Program-made: the position numbers and the translations under genes | Shown: positions 38,701 through 51,202 of the stretch, one piece after another | How the letters are laid out: each line of letters starts with the position of its first letter | Position numbering within the stretch: position 1 is the first letter of the stretch | The notes under the pieces: model-generated | The model's database searches: none | Told to the model about the DNA's origin: nothing | Seen by the model: the letters and a program-made list of their open reading frames with translations, nothing else | Source of the DNA: Ectothiorhodosinus mongolicus | GTDB taxonomy: Bacteria > Pseudomonadota > Gammaproteobacteria > Ectothiorhodospirales > Ectothiorhodospiraceae | Reading direction: 5' to 3' | DNA length: 64,000 nt | Assembly (NCBI RefSeq): GCF_022406875.1 | Contig: NZ_CP023018.1 | Coordinates: 469,575 to 533,574, forward strand

Positions 38701-39323
38701 AAAAAAACCTGCCCCGCCAATTGCACACGCTTTGGCTCGGTGACGACAGCCAGCTGCAAATCATGAAACTGATAATCGATGCCCAAACGTCGGTCTTCCC
38801 ATCGCAACCGGCTGCGCTCCAACAACAAATGCTGACCGGCGATCAAGCCCAGGACATCGCGATCTGCATCGGGGGTTCCGATATCCATGCCCACTGGAGC
38901 ACCATAAACGCGCACAACCCCAGCTTCATCGCGCAGCACATGCACGTCAGCACGGCGAATCGTCAGGTCGGAAAATACCGGTTGTTGCTGCCACCAACTG
39001 CGCCAGACATGGAGATCGACCTGCACCTCACCCACACCGAACAAGACGTCCTGGGCGTGCTGATCCAGCACGGTGACATCGCCCAAGGTGACGCGAGCGC
39101 TGACGACTCGCCATTGCACGCGCAGGTCACCGATCTCAACGGTCTCTCCGACCCAAGCAGTGAGCTCCTGCTCTAAGTGGGGGATCAGGTTATCAGCCCA
39201 CAGCAGGCCAACGCGCAACACGCTGATGGACACGGCCAAAACAATAACCAGCACTGCGCCCCAGGACCACAGCCTGCGCAAGACCCGCGGAACGCGCTGT
39301 CTAGACTGCTCAGAACCGGTCAC
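35721..39323 (-). CDS. yhdP: YhdP family AsmA-like envelope protein (phospholipid transport)
   Basis: A 1200-residue protein with one N-terminal membrane anchor (WSWGAVLVIVLAVSISVLRVGLLW) and a long periplasmic beta-rich region. Such proteins form a bridge-like groove. In E. coli YhdP, with TamB and YdbH, carries phospholipids between inner and outer membranes. The AsmA-like C-terminal part is visible (AHIRFFGDDLGQGLSALNIN, LLGLFSLNMLPRRLALDFRDVF-type segment, and LVSPNVRSTLPLAGAFLGGP). The length is close to E. coli YhdP (1266). It follows rng after 8 nt. Confidence 0.92.
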   Translation of the reverse strand: MTGSEQSRQRVPRVLRRLWSWGAVLVIVLAVSISVLRVGLLWADNLIPHLEQELTAWVGETVEIGDLRVQWRVVSARVTLGDVTVLDQHAQDVLFGVGEVQVDLHVWRSWWQQQPVFSDLTIRRADVHVLRDEAGVVRVYGAPVGMDIGTPDADRDVLGLIAGQHLLLERSRLRWEDRRLGIDYQFHDLQLAVVTEPKRVQLAGQVFLPEYLGDSLHVAMDMHLEASARDWSGLAYLRGQSLHGSGLPESLRQQLGLDKAEIQTSVWLNWMRGEVRRAQALVSIEDLLLLPFVAQPSIEAVKFDHLAGHFLWEQQASGWQMRGHDLRVQRGTRFWPESGFDLQVTQEADRQDWRISLDHARLEDIWPFILAQQSWSVPGADWLQELQPGGVVQSLSAHIQLSKEDQPSLQLQASLRDGQTLPARGIPGFQGIHGDVVFYDGQGELQIYSDSAAITAPRLFTDALAIQSLAASFDITQHDQGVSLVSDSIALSNQDVALQLRGEFDLQADAGMILEGQFGSADIRRVSHYLPRGIMPPIVVTWLENALLQGEIAGGEVQFRGRFKDFPFPQDQGVFEVRADVRDVGLQFHPEWPSAEQVQAELIFKNAGMEVREASGRLRDTPVVDLSVRIEDFGRPVLDLSGIARGDLPGFQSYLLATPLAALNQAWLEPLQLQGVGQLELGLQMELRDRHKHANPDQLQGRFSLLGTRLMAPGLPWPLEDIQGDLRFDLSSLSSRNLTAKLNSEAIRLDVRREPDAHVYIEALGLQPIETLLQELPEMVRDHLSGSALWRAQLQFAPQDPPHLRLRSDTRGVVSRLPSLLAKTADEAWLLDLRMDLLADGPAGVRLSLGESGGERLFLRGRQEAPHWLWQMDSPAVSGELRWPFEPSAEQGLRAELRYVRWAELGFPEDRSERARIDPHVLPALDVSIDALHLNERILHDLRWQSVPFDQGLRLLSASVASRDQYLQAEAQGEWRIGEDAEHRTEAHIRFFGDDLGQGLSALNINHNISGGRVLATARVHWPDAATHFALEIAEAQGELNIEEGRLLEVEPGAGRWLGLFSLNMLPRRLALDFRDVFQRGLVFDEFKGAFDLQQGQLYTPDLLLHGPAARIQIRGRTGLLAQDYDQMILVSPNVRSTLPLAGAFLGGPVAGIAVFLFERIAGLGDRLDDSMRLEYHVTGPWNAPEVEAQVREIATTPSP

Positions 39324-39331
39324 ATGACCGC

Positions 39332-40810
39332 CTAGACGGGCACCACATCAAATTGCTCCTGGGTGTATAGGGTTTCTACTTGGAAGCGGATCGGGATGCC
39401 AATAAATTCCTGCAACTGAGCGACGCTAGCTGATTCCTCGTCAAGCAATAAATCCACCACACTTTGTGACGCCAAAACCAGTAATTCCTGGGCATCAAAC
39501 TGTCTGGCTTCGCGCAAAATCTCGCGGAACATCTCGAAGCAGACGGTCTCGGCCGACTTTAAATAACCGCGGCCGCCACAGGTAGGACAGGGCTCACACA
39601 ATTGATGCGCCAAACTGTCACGCGTGCGCTTGCGAGTCATTTCTACCAGTCCCAACGGCGAGACCTCACAGATCTGGCTACGCGCGTAATCCTTTTCCAT
39701 CCCCTTCTCTAGAGCGCGCAAGACCTGGCGTTTGTGCTCTTCCTGCGTCATGTCGATGAAATCGACAATGATAATACCGCCAAGATTTCGCAGGCGCAGT
39801 TGCCGAGCAATGGCTTGCGCTGCCTCTAGGTTGGTTTTAAAGGTGGTTTCCTCCAAGTTGCGATGACCAACAAACCCTCCCGTATTGATATCAATCGTCG
39901 TCATGGCTTCGGTTTGATCAAAGATCAAATAACCACCAGACTTTAATTCGACTTTGCGATCCAAGGCTTTCTCAATCTCGTCCTCGATATTGTAGAGATC
40001 GAATATGGGCCGCTCGCCAGGATAGTGTTCAATATGCGGTAGCAACTCCACCATGTAGCGATTGGCAAATTCAGTGACCTTTTGCAGGGTCTCCCGAGAA
40101 TCAATACGCACGCGTTCTAATGTGACTCCCGCCATGTCCCGGAGAATGCGTAGACTCAAGGGCAGATCAGCATAAACCTCGGAACCGGCTTTAGCCTGTT
40201 TGGCGCGCTCATCAATGCTTTGCCAAAGCTTTTCCAAAAACTCGACATCCTGCTTTAGGGCGTCATGCGTGGCACCATCGGCAGCTGTTCGCGCAATCAA
40301 GCCCGGCTTTGCCGTAGTTTCACTTTGCAATTGGCCGAGTAATGTTTTCAAACGCTCGCGTTCTGTCTCTGCTTCAATCCGTGTGGATACCCCGACCACC
40401 GAATTATCAGGTAGCAGTACCAGATAGCGGGAAGGGATAGTGATATGGGTGGTCAGTCTCGCACCCTTAGTGCCCATAGGATCTTTGATCACCTGCACGA
40501 GTATCTCTTGGCCTTCATGCAGCAATCTCTGAATGGGTTCTCGAGCCACCTCCTCGCCTTCAGGCAGGGCTTCATGATGTGCCGGAGCGACATCCGAGGC
40601 ATGTAAAAAAGCGGCTCGTTCCAAGCCGATATCCACGAATGCTGCGTCCATGCCAGGCAACACGCGATTCACCTTGCCCTTGTAGATGTTGCCCACGAGA
40701 CCAAAGCCACGGGCTCGCTCCAAATTAAGCTCTACCAACACGCCATTTTCCACGAGTGCCACCCGCGTTTCCTGCGGCGTGACGTTCATGAGAATTTCCA
40801 TACCCATCAT
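39332..40810 (-). CDS. rng: Ribonuclease G
   Basis: RNase G is an endonuclease of the RNase E/G family that processes the 16S rRNA 5' end and degrades certain mRNAs. The 492-residue protein starts with an S1 domain (LVGNIYKGKVNRVLPGMDAAFVDIG). The catalytic Mg2+ region contains GGIIIVDFIDM, and the Zn-link contains CEPCPTCGGRGY. The length matches E. coli RNase G (489). The first of several in-frame ATGs at 40810 is chosen because GAGGGA lies 8 nt upstream. The longer open frame would run into maf. Confidence 0.95.
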   Translation of the reverse strand: MMGMEILMNVTPQETRVALVENGVLVELNLERARGFGLVGNIYKGKVNRVLPGMDAAFVDIGLERAAFLHASDVAPAHHEALPEGEEVAREPIQRLLHEGQEILVQVIKDPMGTKGARLTTHITIPSRYLVLLPDNSVVGVSTRIEAETERERLKTLLGQLQSETTAKPGLIARTAADGATHDALKQDVEFLEKLWQSIDERAKQAKAGSEVYADLPLSLRILRDMAGVTLERVRIDSRETLQKVTEFANRYMVELLPHIEHYPGERPIFDLYNIEDEIEKALDRKVELKSGGYLIFDQTEAMTTIDINTGGFVGHRNLEETTFKTNLEAAQAIARQLRLRNLGGIIIVDFIDMTQEEHKRQVLRALEKGMEKDYARSQICEVSPLGLVEMTRKRTRDSLAHQLCEPCPTCGGRGYLKSAETVCFEMFREILREARQFDAQELLVLASQSVVDLLLDEESASVAQLQEFIGIPIRFQVETLYTQEQFDVVPV

Positions 40811-40826
40811 GCTTGAGTGTCCCTCG

Positions 40827-41408
40827 CTAAGCGTCCAGTATTCCACAGGCGGCAAGCAGCTGCCCCGTTTCAAAAATGGGCAAACCCATCACCCCTGTGT
40901 AGCTACCGTCGATACGCTCCACAAACAGTCCACCCAAGCCCTGTATACCATAGGCCCCTGCCTTATCTTTTGGTTCCCCTGTTTCCCAATAGACGTTAAT
41001 AGCCCGGGGACTCAAGGCCTTAAACCACACTTGTGTGGCACAGAGTTTTTCATGCAAACCCGCACGACTCTGCAATGCCAGTGCTGAATACACCCAATGG
41101 CTGCGCCCCGAAAGACTCTGCAGCATCTCGATGGCGTCGGCGCGACCTCGGGGCTTACCCAAAATCTGCTGATCTATGCCAACCACGGTATCAGCCGCCA
41201 GAATGGGTAATGCCGCAGGGCTACACTGATAGGCTGCCTGCGCCTTTTCCCTAGCCATACGCTGCGCAAATGCTGCGGCTAACTCACCCCGGTGGGGCGT
41301 TTCGTCAATCTCGGCGGGCTGCACACGAAATACCACACCCAATTGCGCGAGTAATTCTCGGCGGCGCGGTGAAGCAGAGGCCAAAATCAGCTGAGCAGCA
41401 TCCGCCAT
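40827..41408 (-). CDS. maf: Maf-family nucleoside triphosphate pyrophosphatase
   Basis: A 193-residue Maf/YhdE-type house-cleaning pyrophosphatase that hydrolyses dTTP/UTP or modified nucleotides. Family motifs are ILASASPRRRELL at the start, DETPHRGE, and the catalytic-site segment ADTVVGIDQQILGKP. A longer frame reaches 41525 but would overlap rlmH; the ATG at 41408 gives the family start. Maf directly before rng matches the E. coli order (yhdE-rng). It lies 2 nt after rlmH. Confidence 0.93.
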   Translation of the reverse strand: MADAAQLILASASPRRRELLAQLGVVFRVQPAEIDETPHRGELAAAFAQRMAREKAQAAYQCSPAALPILAADTVVGIDQQILGKPRGRADAIEMLQSLSGRSHWVYSALALQSRAGLHEKLCATQVWFKALSPRAINVYWETGEPKDKAGAYGIQGLGGLFVERIDGSYTGVMGLPIFETGQLLAACGILDA

Positions 41409-41410
41409 TA

Positions 41411-41884
41411 TTAATCCCCTCGATGATAGGGATGACCGCGCAATAAAGACCAAGCGCGGTACAATTGTTCTGCCACCACCACACGCACCAGAGGATGCGG
41501 AAAAGTCAGCGGCGATAATGACCAACTCCAGTCTGCACGTTGGCGCACCTGGGCATCGAGGCCGTCAGGCCCACCCACCAGCAGGCTGACATCGCGGCCG
41601 GATTGCATCCATTTGTCCAACTGCTCGGCTAAGGCTTCGGTGGTTAATGATTTACCCTGACCGTCCAGAGCAATCACCCAGTTGGCTTTGGGCACAGCAT
41701 CCAGTAAATCCTCGGCTTCACGGGTTTTTAAAGCCTCTACTTTTGAGCTGCGATGCCGCTTAGGCATGGCGATTTCGCGCAACTCCAAACGACACTCAGC
41801 CGGCAGGCGGTCCGCATAATCACGATACGCCTCATTTACCCATGATGGCATGCGCGTCCCGATAGCCAGCAACTGCAAACGCAT
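41411..41884 (-). CDS. rlmH: 23S rRNA (pseudouridine1915-N3)-methyltransferase RlmH
   Basis: RlmH, a SPOUT methyltransferase, methylates pseudouridine 1915 on assembled 70S ribosomes. The 157-residue sequence has LLAIGTRMPSWVNEAYRDYA at the start and the knot region with LLVGGPDGL, SLSPLTFPHPLVRVVVAEQL and a C terminus ending GHPYHRGD-like, as in E. coli RlmH (155). It follows rsfS by 7 nt in the standard order. Confidence 0.96.
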   Translation of the reverse strand: MRLQLLAIGTRMPSWVNEAYRDYADRLPAECRLELREIAMPKRHRSSKVEALKTREAEDLLDAVPKANWVIALDGQGKSLTTEALAEQLDKWMQSGRDVSLLVGGPDGLDAQVRQRADWSWSLSPLTFPHPLVRVVVAEQLYRAWSLLRGHPYHRGD

Positions 41885-41891
41885 CAATACC

Positions 41892-42287
41892 TCAGCGTTT
41901 CAGTCGACGAAAGGCAGACTCGGGCAGATCATCCTCTTGTGCCTCATCCTCCTCAGACACCACCCCGGCAGCCAGCCATAGCTTTTCGAGATTATAAAAA
42001 TCCCGAACCTGCGGCAGCATGACGTGCACCACGACGTCGTTGAGATCCACTAACACCCATTCGGCATCGCGTTCACCCTCCATCCCCAAAGGCTGGACAC
42101 CGGCGTCCTTTGCTTTTTTCATCACATTGTCGGCCAGGGATTTCACATGGCGATTAGAGCTCCCGGTAGCGATGATCATATGATCGGTAATACTGGTTTT
42201 ACCACGTACATCGATCACCCGAATATCCTTAGCCTTGATATCTTCTAGGGCCTCGGTGACGAGTTGGCTGAGCTGTTCAGTCTGCAT
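41892..42287 (-). CDS. rsfS: Ribosomal silencing factor RsfS
   Basis: RsfS binds ribosomal protein uL14 and blocks subunit joining during starvation. The 131-residue protein starts with [15 protein letters not shown] and contains [21 protein letters not shown] and [21 protein letters not shown]. It carries a short acidic C-terminal tail ([14 protein letters not shown]). It lies between nadD and rlmH, 8 nt after nadD. Confidence 0.96.
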   Translation of the reverse strand: MQTEQLSQLVTEALEDIKAKDIRVIDVRGKTSITDHMIIATGSSNRHVKSLADNVMKKAKDAGVQPLGMEGERDAEWVLVDLNDVVVHVMLPQVRDFYNLEKLWLAAGVVSEEDEAQEDDLPESAFRRLKR

Positions 42288-42295
42288 GCATACCT

Positions 42296-42949
42296 CTATG
42301 TCCCTAGCGATGGGTGCTGTGTTTCATGATGGCGGTAAAGCCGTTGTTGTTCAATGTACGAGAGCACGCTGTCGGGTAATAAAAATCGGGGACTATGCCC
42401 ATCTTGCAACAGCCTACGAATCCGGCTGGCCGAGATATCCAGCTGGGTCACGCTCACATAAAGAATGTGACCAGATGGCGACTCATCCAGTTTTTGCCGC
42501 GAATCCACCTGCGCGTCTTTCCAAATGAATGGCGGATCTACCTTACTCGAGCCCGGTCGGTGGGTGACCACCACATGCGCCAAGCCCAGCAAGGCTTGCC
42601 AGTCATGCCATTGTTCTATAGCGGCAAAAGCATCCATACCAACGATCAGGCTCATCGCTTGGTTCGGCCCATATTCCGCCCGCAGTTCAGCCAAGGTATC
42701 CATCATATAGGAGGGCCCAGGGCGCTGAATCTCGCGTTCATCTAACTGCAAGCTTTGCTGGTCAGCCAGTGCCAAGCGCAGCATGCTCAGTCGCTGTTCC
42801 ACACTGGCCACAGGAGGACCGCGATGTGCCGGTCGAGCACAGGGAATGATCAAAAGACGCCCCAGCTTCAGTTGCTCCTGCAACTCCCAAGCCGGACGAA
42901 GGTGGCCATAGTGAACCGGATCGAAGGTACCCCCGAGAACGCCAATCAT
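42296..42949 (-). CDS. nadD: Nicotinate-nucleotide adenylyltransferase
   Basis: NadD adenylylates nicotinate mononucleotide in NAD synthesis. The 217-residue protein has the nucleotidyltransferase start [18 protein letters not shown] with the HxGH motif. It also has [17 protein letters not shown] and the C-terminal phosphate-binding segment [11 protein letters not shown] (ISxSxxR). The length matches E. coli NadD (213). It follows proA and precedes rsfS. Confidence 0.95.
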   Translation of the reverse strand: MIGVLGGTFDPVHYGHLRPAWELQEQLKLGRLLIIPCARPAHRGPPVASVEQRLSMLRLALADQQSLQLDEREIQRPGPSYMMDTLAELRAEYGPNQAMSLIVGMDAFAAIEQWHDWQALLGLAHVVVTHRPGSSKVDPPFIWKDAQVDSRQKLDESPSGHILYVSVTQLDISASRIRRLLQDGHSPRFLLPDSVLSYIEQQRLYRHHETQHPSLGT

Positions 42950-42967
42950 GCCAATCCTGGCAAAGTG

Positions 42968-44233
42968 TTATTCACGAATTTGCCCATCACCCAAAACCAC
43001 AAACTTCAGGGTGGTCAGACCCTCAAGTCCGACCGGACCACGGGCGTGTAACTTATCGGTACTGATGCCAATTTCGGCACCCAGCCCATACTCGAAACCA
43101 TCAGCAAATCGCGTTGAGGCATTGACCATCACTGAGCTGGAATCGACCTCGCGCAAAAATCGCCGGGCACGCGTGTAATCCTCAGTGAGGATGGCATCGG
43201 TATGGTGTGACCCATAGTGGTTAATGTGCTCTATGGCTTCATCCAAGCCATTGACGACGCGAATGCTCAATATGGGAGCCAGGTACTCCGTCTCCCAATC
43301 CTCCTCAGTAGCCGCCGGCATTTGCGGCTCATAACCGCGGCAACGCTCACAACCCCGCAGCTCCACGCCTTTTTCAGCAAACAGCGGCACCAAGGCGCTC
43401 AACGCCCGGGCAGCAATAGACTCAGCCAGCAACAAGGTCTCTGTGGTGTTACAGGTTCCATAGCGCTGGGTTTTGGCGTTAACGGTCACGCGCACGGCTT
43501 TTTCCAAATCGGCATGATCATCGATATAGACGTGACAAATACCATCCAGATGCTTGATCACCGGTATTTGTGATTCCTCACTAACCCGCGCAATCAAGCC
43601 TTTACCGCCACGCGGCACGATGACATCCACCCACTCTTTGAGACGCAATAACTCACCCACGGCGGCGCGGTCGGTGGTGCCCACCACCTGCACGGCATCT
43701 GCGGGCAACCCAGAGGCTTCTAATGCCTCGCGAATGCACTCAGCCAAGGCTCGATTAGAGTGAAAGGCTTCAGAACCACCACGCAGGATGGCGGCATTAC
43801 CCGACTTCAAACATAGACCTGCCGCGTCCACCGTCACATTGGGTCGCGATTCATAGATAATCCCAATGACACCCAAGGGCACGCGCATGCGCCCCACCTG
43901 GATTCCGCTGGGCCGATAATTCAAATCTGTAATCGCCCCCACGGGGTCTGGAAGCGCTGCAATCTGCCTCAAACCATCGGCCATCGCCGCCAGGCGCTCG
44001 GGGTTGAAGGCCAGGCGATCTAGCATAGCCGCATCCAGACCCGCAGCCCGCCCGGCCTCCAGGTCCTTGCGATTCTCTGCCATCAAGGCGACTTCTCGCG
44101 CCTCCACGGTATCAGCAATGGTAAGTAAGGCATGGTTACGCGCAGCAGTATCAGCGCGCAGCAATGCTCGGGCAGCCTGGCGAGCCTGCTGCCCCATGTG
44201 CAGCATATAATCTTGAATGTCTTTAGGTGTCAT
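42968..44233 (-). CDS. proA: Gamma-glutamyl phosphate reductase
   Basis: ProA reduces gamma-glutamyl phosphate to glutamate semialdehyde in proline synthesis. The 421-residue aldehyde-dehydrogenase-fold protein has the cofactor region [23 protein letters not shown], where bound substrate is contacted, and the catalytic cysteine in [12 protein letters not shown]. The C-terminal segment [25 protein letters not shown] is diagnostic. proA between holA and nadD is also found in Pseudomonas; proB is not in the window. Confidence 0.96.
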   Translation of the reverse strand: MTPKDIQDYMLHMGQQARQAARALLRADTAARNHALLTIADTVEAREVALMAENRKDLEAGRAAGLDAAMLDRLAFNPERLAAMADGLRQIAALPDPVGAITDLNYRPSGIQVGRMRVPLGVIGIIYESRPNVTVDAAGLCLKSGNAAILRGGSEAFHSNRALAECIREALEASGLPADAVQVVGTTDRAAVGELLRLKEWVDVIVPRGGKGLIARVSEESQIPVIKHLDGICHVYIDDHADLEKAVRVTVNAKTQRYGTCNTTETLLLAESIAARALSALVPLFAEKGVELRGCERCRGYEPQMPAATEEDWETEYLAPILSIRVVNGLDEAIEHINHYGSHHTDAILTEDYTRARRFLREVDSSSVMVNASTRFADGFEYGLGAEIGISTDKLHARGPVGLEGLTTLKFVVLGDGQIRE

Positions 44234-44268
44234 AGACCGATTGTCGCAAATTTCCGCCCCAAAGGGGA

Positions 44269-45291
44269 TTAGACCGACAGCTCAGGTCGCCCTGACCCGG
44301 CCAAACACTGGCACAAATCAGCCAAAGCCTCCCACGGCTGCCGCATAGCCTGGCCCTTGATGGCACGATCCACCTGCGCGCAGCGGCGTAATAATGTCCC
44401 GATCTGGCGGCGCGGATGGCGGCGCAACGCCTGTCGCACAATGCCTTGGCGCTTAGCCGGTCGCACTGTGGATAACACCTGCTGCGCGGGCGTTCCCGCC
44501 GCAGCTTGCTCGGCCAACGCCAATAACTGCCGAATTTCTCGACTCAGCCCCCACAACACCAGGACGGGCTCAGCACCCTCCTGCCTCAAACCCTCAAGAA
44601 TGCGCAGACTGCGTCCGCACTCGCCCGCGAGTGCCGCATCAACAAGATCAAAAACATTGAATCGCGCGCTATCCCCCACAGCCGCCATCAGCTGCTGACT
44701 GTCGATGGCACCGGCACCGAAACACAGACGCAGTTTCTCGATTTCCTGCACAGCGGCGAGCAAATTACCTTCGACTTTCTCAGCCAACAAGGACACCGAT
44801 TCCGTATCTGCCTGCAGCCCCAATGAGCGCATACGCTCGGCGATAAACTGTTGCGTTTGGCGCAGATCCAAAGGCCACATAGGTACCATCACGCCAGACT
44901 GATCCAAAGTCTTCACCCAAGCCGCTTGTCGCTCACGGGCTTCTAAACGGCTGGCCTGAATGAGTAATAATACGTCCTCTGGAGGAGCTGCACAAAAGGC
45001 CCTTAATGCCTCACTGCCCGCTTTACCTGGACGCGCTGAGCCCATGCGCAATTCCAAAATGCGTCGACTGCCGAATAAGGACAAGTGATTTTGCTGCATG
45101 ACCAATTGCTGCCAGTCAAAGCTCTTATCGACAAAGTAGGTCTCACGCTCGGTGAAGCCCGCCTGTTTGGCGGCGGCGCGAACGGTGTCGGCCGCCTCTA
45201 ACATTTGCCAAGGCTCATCACCGGTCAATAAATAAATCTTTGCCAACGACTTTTGCAGTTGGCCGGCGAGTTGCTCAAACTTCAGCTGCAT
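44269..45291 (-). CDS. holA: DNA polymerase III delta subunit
   Basis: HolA opens the sliding clamp as part of the clamp loader. The 340-residue sequence has the expected start ([10 protein letters not shown], then [20 protein letters not shown]). It then carries the region with [22 protein letters not shown] and the C-terminal collar domain. The length is close to E. coli HolA (343). It lies 9 nt after lptE and before proA. Confidence 0.94.
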   Translation of the reverse strand: MQLKFEQLAGQLQKSLAKIYLLTGDEPWQMLEAADTVRAAAKQAGFTERETYFVDKSFDWQQLVMQQNHLSLFGSRRILELRMGSARPGKAGSEALRAFCAAPPEDVLLLIQASRLEARERQAAWVKTLDQSGVMVPMWPLDLRQTQQFIAERMRSLGLQADTESVSLLAEKVEGNLLAAVQEIEKLRLCFGAGAIDSQQLMAAVGDSARFNVFDLVDAALAGECGRSLRILEGLRQEGAEPVLVLWGLSREIRQLLALAEQAAAGTPAQQVLSTVRPAKRQGIVRQALRRHPRRQIGTLLRRCAQVDRAIKGQAMRQPWEALADLCQCLAGSGRPELSV

Positions 45292-45300
45292 AACATCTAA

Positions 45301-48272
<2,972 letters not shown>

Positions 48273-48325
48273 TTAAGCTGCCAAGAATACCAGCGCCCGA
48301 TTCCGACGAACAACCAAAGCCGGCG

Positions 48326-49870
48326 TTAAGCTTTCGCGCGAGGCCCTCGTCGCGCCGACAGCAAGGCCAGACCCACCATCAAACCCAACAATGAGATCAA
48401 TGGCGCATCCCCCCATCGCACGTATGGGGTCGTACCCTGGCGGGGTTGCGCGCTGGTGCGCAGAACATGGGGCTCGAATTGCGGGGAGACGGCGCTGAGG
48501 CGACCGCGATAGTCAATCACCGCAGAGATGCCAGTGTTGGTGGCACGCAGCATATCCCGGCCGCTTTCAACACTGCGCATGCGAGCGATCTGCAGATGTT
48601 GATGAGGCGCTATCGAGTCACCAAACCACGCATCATTGCTCACATTGACCAATAAATGCGCCTGCGGCAGGGCCAGACGCACCAAACCCGCGTAAGCGCC
48701 TTCGTAACACACCGAAGGCCCCAAAACCCAGTCGCCCACTTGCAGCACACGATCACCGGTTCCAGGGGATAAATCCGCCATCGGCAAATCCATCCAGCGG
48801 TCCAGCCAATGCAAAGCCTTGCGCAGCGGCAAATATTCGCCAAATGGAACGAGGCGGCGTTTGTGATAAAAACTCGATTGCTGCCGATCCACATGCACGA
48901 TGCTGTTGTGTAGCTTGGCCGTAGCATCATCATAAGTAAACACGCCCGCAATCAGTGCACCGCCGGCGGCGTGTACTTGATCGGCCAGCGGCCACAGCAG
49001 TTCATCGCGAATCTCACGATAAAACGTTGGCACGGCAGTCTCTGGCCATATCACCAGCTCTGCCCCCAAAGCCTGCTGTGTTAAGTCGTAATAGACCTGT
49101 ATGGATTGCGGCAATTGCCAGGGTTGTAGTTTCTCGGCTTGGGCCACATTACCCTGCAGCAAAGCCACGGTGACTGGCGCCCCCATCGGTTGAGTCCAAT
49201 TAACCTGCTGTAAGCCAGCGCCCAAAACCCAAATAAACAGCAGCAGGGCGGCAGCCTGCCAACCTCGGCGACGTTGTGACAAGAGCCCCCAAGCCAATAC
49301 CCCCGCCATCAAAGCCACCATCAGCGATACGCCAAACACCCCGACCACCGGGGCATAGCCGGCCAAAGCCGTGTCGACATGAGCACTGCCCAATAGTAAC
49401 CAAGGAAAGCCCGTCAAAAAAACCGAGCGAAAAGCCTCAAAAGCCACCCAACTGGCCGGCATCAATAAAAGCAATTGGCTGGTTAAAGCCAAACGCCGAC
49501 CCAATAGCGCCAAGAGATAACCCAATAGTGCGGGGAATAAGGCTAGAAACAAGACAAAGCCAGCGGTGATCAAGGCGGCCAGCGGCGCTATGGCCTCACC
49601 AAATAAGTACAAACTGTAATAAATCCAATAGACACCCGCGCCAAAAAAACCGACACCAAAGGCATACCCGCGCCAGGCTGCAGCCCGCGGTTCAGCGCGA
49701 ACCCAAAGGATAAAAAGCGTCGCGGGGGCGACAATACTCAGAGTGCGCCAGGCGAACGGGGCAAATGCCAGAACCAGCGATAGGCCAGCGACTAGGGCAA
49801 GCAGTAGAGCGGCTCGAGGATGCCGCCCCAGCCACTCGGGCAAGCCAGCCACCTGATTCGCCGTATTCAT
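48326..49870 (-). CDS. lnt: Apolipoprotein N-acyltransferase
   Basis: Lnt adds the third acyl chain to bacterial lipoproteins at the outer face of the inner membrane. The 514-residue protein has about six hydrophobic helices in the N-terminal half and a periplasmic nitrilase domain. That domain carries the Glu-Lys-Cys triad: glutamate in LVIWPETAVPTFYR, lysine in HKRRLVPFGEYLPLR and cysteine in GPSVCYEGAYAGLVR. A final hydrophobic helix is near the end. The start overlaps the corC stop by 4 nt. Confidence 0.95.
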   Translation of the reverse strand: MNTANQVAGLPEWLGRHPRAALLLALVAGLSLVLAFAPFAWRTLSIVAPATLFILWVRAEPRAAAWRGYAFGVGFFGAGVYWIYYSLYLFGEAIAPLAALITAGFVLFLALFPALLGYLLALLGRRLALTSQLLLLMPASWVAFEAFRSVFLTGFPWLLLGSAHVDTALAGYAPVVGVFGVSLMVALMAGVLAWGLLSQRRRGWQAAALLLFIWVLGAGLQQVNWTQPMGAPVTVALLQGNVAQAEKLQPWQLPQSIQVYYDLTQQALGAELVIWPETAVPTFYREIRDELLWPLADQVHAAGGALIAGVFTYDDATAKLHNSIVHVDRQQSSFYHKRRLVPFGEYLPLRKALHWLDRWMDLPMADLSPGTGDRVLQVGDWVLGPSVCYEGAYAGLVRLALPQAHLLVNVSNDAWFGDSIAPHQHLQIARMRSVESGRDMLRATNTGISAVIDYRGRLSAVSPQFEPHVLRTSAQPRQGTTPYVRWGDAPLISLLGLMVGLALLSARRGPRAKA

Positions 49871-50745
49871 TCCGCCTCTGGCGTTTTCGTGACCGTCTCA
49901 GGCAAAGTCTGGCGCGTCAACTCAAACAAGTGTACCCGCCGATTGTCGGCCCGCAGAATACGCACTTGAAAACCATCAAAGCTGATCTCTTCGCCGCGCT
50001 TGGGTAAGTGTCCGAATAAATGCACCACATAACCGCCGATGGTGTCGAATTCCTCGTCACTGTACTGCGTATTGAAGTAAGCGTTGAATTCCTCAATCGG
50101 GGTTAATGCCTTGACCGTATAGCGTCCATGCGCATGACGCAGAATATGGGTCAGAAAGTCTTCGATATCATGCTCATCATCGATATCACCAACGATTTGT
50201 TCCAACACATCCTCGATGGTGATGAGGCCCGCGACGCCACCGTATTCATCGACAACAATCGCCATGTGATTGCGGCTATTACGAAACTCGGTGAGCAGGA
50301 CGTTCAGACGCTTACTTTCCGGCACAAAAACAGCAGGGCGCAGAATCTCCTGCATAGAGAAGCGATCGCGTGATGCCTCGACAAAATAACGCAGCATATC
50401 TTTAGCCAATAAAATCCCCACCACTTCGTCGCGGTCATCACCGATCACCGGAAAACGTGAATGCGCAGACTCGGTCAAGACTGGGATGATTTCATCAATG
50501 CGTGCATCGCGTTGCACGACGTCCATTTGTGCGCGCGGGATCATGATATCTCGCACCTGCATTTCTGTGACCTGCAATACACCTTCAAGCATCGCCAGTG
50601 CATCGAGGTCCAGCAACTGGCGTTGATGCGCGCTGCGCAGAGTCTCCAATAATTGGTTGCGATCCCGGGGCTCGGCTAACAGGGCCAGACCAATGCGTTC
50701 TGCCCAACTGCGCGCCCCCGGTTGACTAGGTCGATCAGATGCCAT
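49867..50745 (-). CDS. corC: CorC/HlyC family CBS-domain protein (magnesium and cobalt efflux)
   Basis: A 292-residue cytoplasmic protein with two CBS domains. The start of the pair is MLEGVLQVTEMQVRDIMIPRAQMDVV, and the second contains HMAIVVDEYGGVAGLITIEDVLEQIVGDI. They are followed by the small CorC_HlyC (transporter-associated) domain around DTIGGYVVHLFGHLPKRGEEI. Members influence Mg2+/Co2+ resistance; the exact role is unsettled. It corresponds to E. coli YbeX, and its start overlaps the ybeY end by 11 nt. Confidence 0.94.
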   Translation of the reverse strand: MASDRPSQPGARSWAERIGLALLAEPRDRNQLLETLRSAHQRQLLDLDALAMLEGVLQVTEMQVRDIMIPRAQMDVVQRDARIDEIIPVLTESAHSRFPVIGDDRDEVVGILLAKDMLRYFVEASRDRFSMQEILRPAVFVPESKRLNVLLTEFRNSRNHMAIVVDEYGGVAGLITIEDVLEQIVGDIDDEHDIEDFLTHILRHAHGRYTVKALTPIEEFNAYFNTQYSDEEFDTIGGYVVHLFGHLPKRGEEISFDGFQVRILRADNRRVHLFELTRQTLPETVTKTPEAE

Positions 50746-51202
50746 GGGGTTTTTCGTTCACCTCGTAAGGGTTGGCTAATCCTAGCTGCGACAGAAGATC
50801 AATTTCCAGTCGTTCCATGACTGTGGCTTGCGCCGCATCTTGATGATCATAGCCGCGCAAATGCAATACGCCATGAATCACCAGATGTGCCCAATGATTT
50901 TTGACCGGCTTGTGCTGTTGTTCCGCTTGTTTTAACACCACAGGAGCACAAATCACCAGATCGCCTAGATGCGTACACGGCACCTCAGGAGGCGCCTCAA
51001 ACGGAAAAGACAGCACATTGGTCGGTCCGGATTTCTGACGATAAGTTTGGTTTAACTGGGCACTTTCCTCGGTATCCACCACCCGAATCAATACCGTGCC
51101 AGGGGTCTTTTGCCGCGCCAAGTTAGCCCATTCATGCAATTTTTTCGGACTGGGCAAGCCGCGGCGTGACAGCGCGTATTGCACCTGCACATCAGTGGCC
51201 AT
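50735..51202 (-). CDS. ybeY: Endoribonuclease YbeY (16S rRNA maturation)
   Basis: YbeY is a zinc-dependent endoribonuclease involved in 16S rRNA 3' maturation and ribosome quality control. The metal motif H-x3-H-x5-H is visible in LVIHGVLHLRGYDHQ, and TNVLSFPFEAP precedes it as in the family. The ATG at 51202 gives 155 residues, equal to E. coli YbeY. The open frame extends to 51277, but the extra residues overlap phoH strongly and are not family-like. It overlaps phoH by 11 nt and corC by 11 nt. Confidence 0.94.
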   Translation of the reverse strand: MATDVQVQYALSRRGLPSPKKLHEWANLARQKTPGTVLIRVVDTEESAQLNQTYRQKSGPTNVLSFPFEAPPEVPCTHLGDLVICAPVVLKQAEQQHKPVKNHWAHLVIHGVLHLRGYDHQDAAQATVMERLEIDLLSQLGLANPYEVNEKPHGI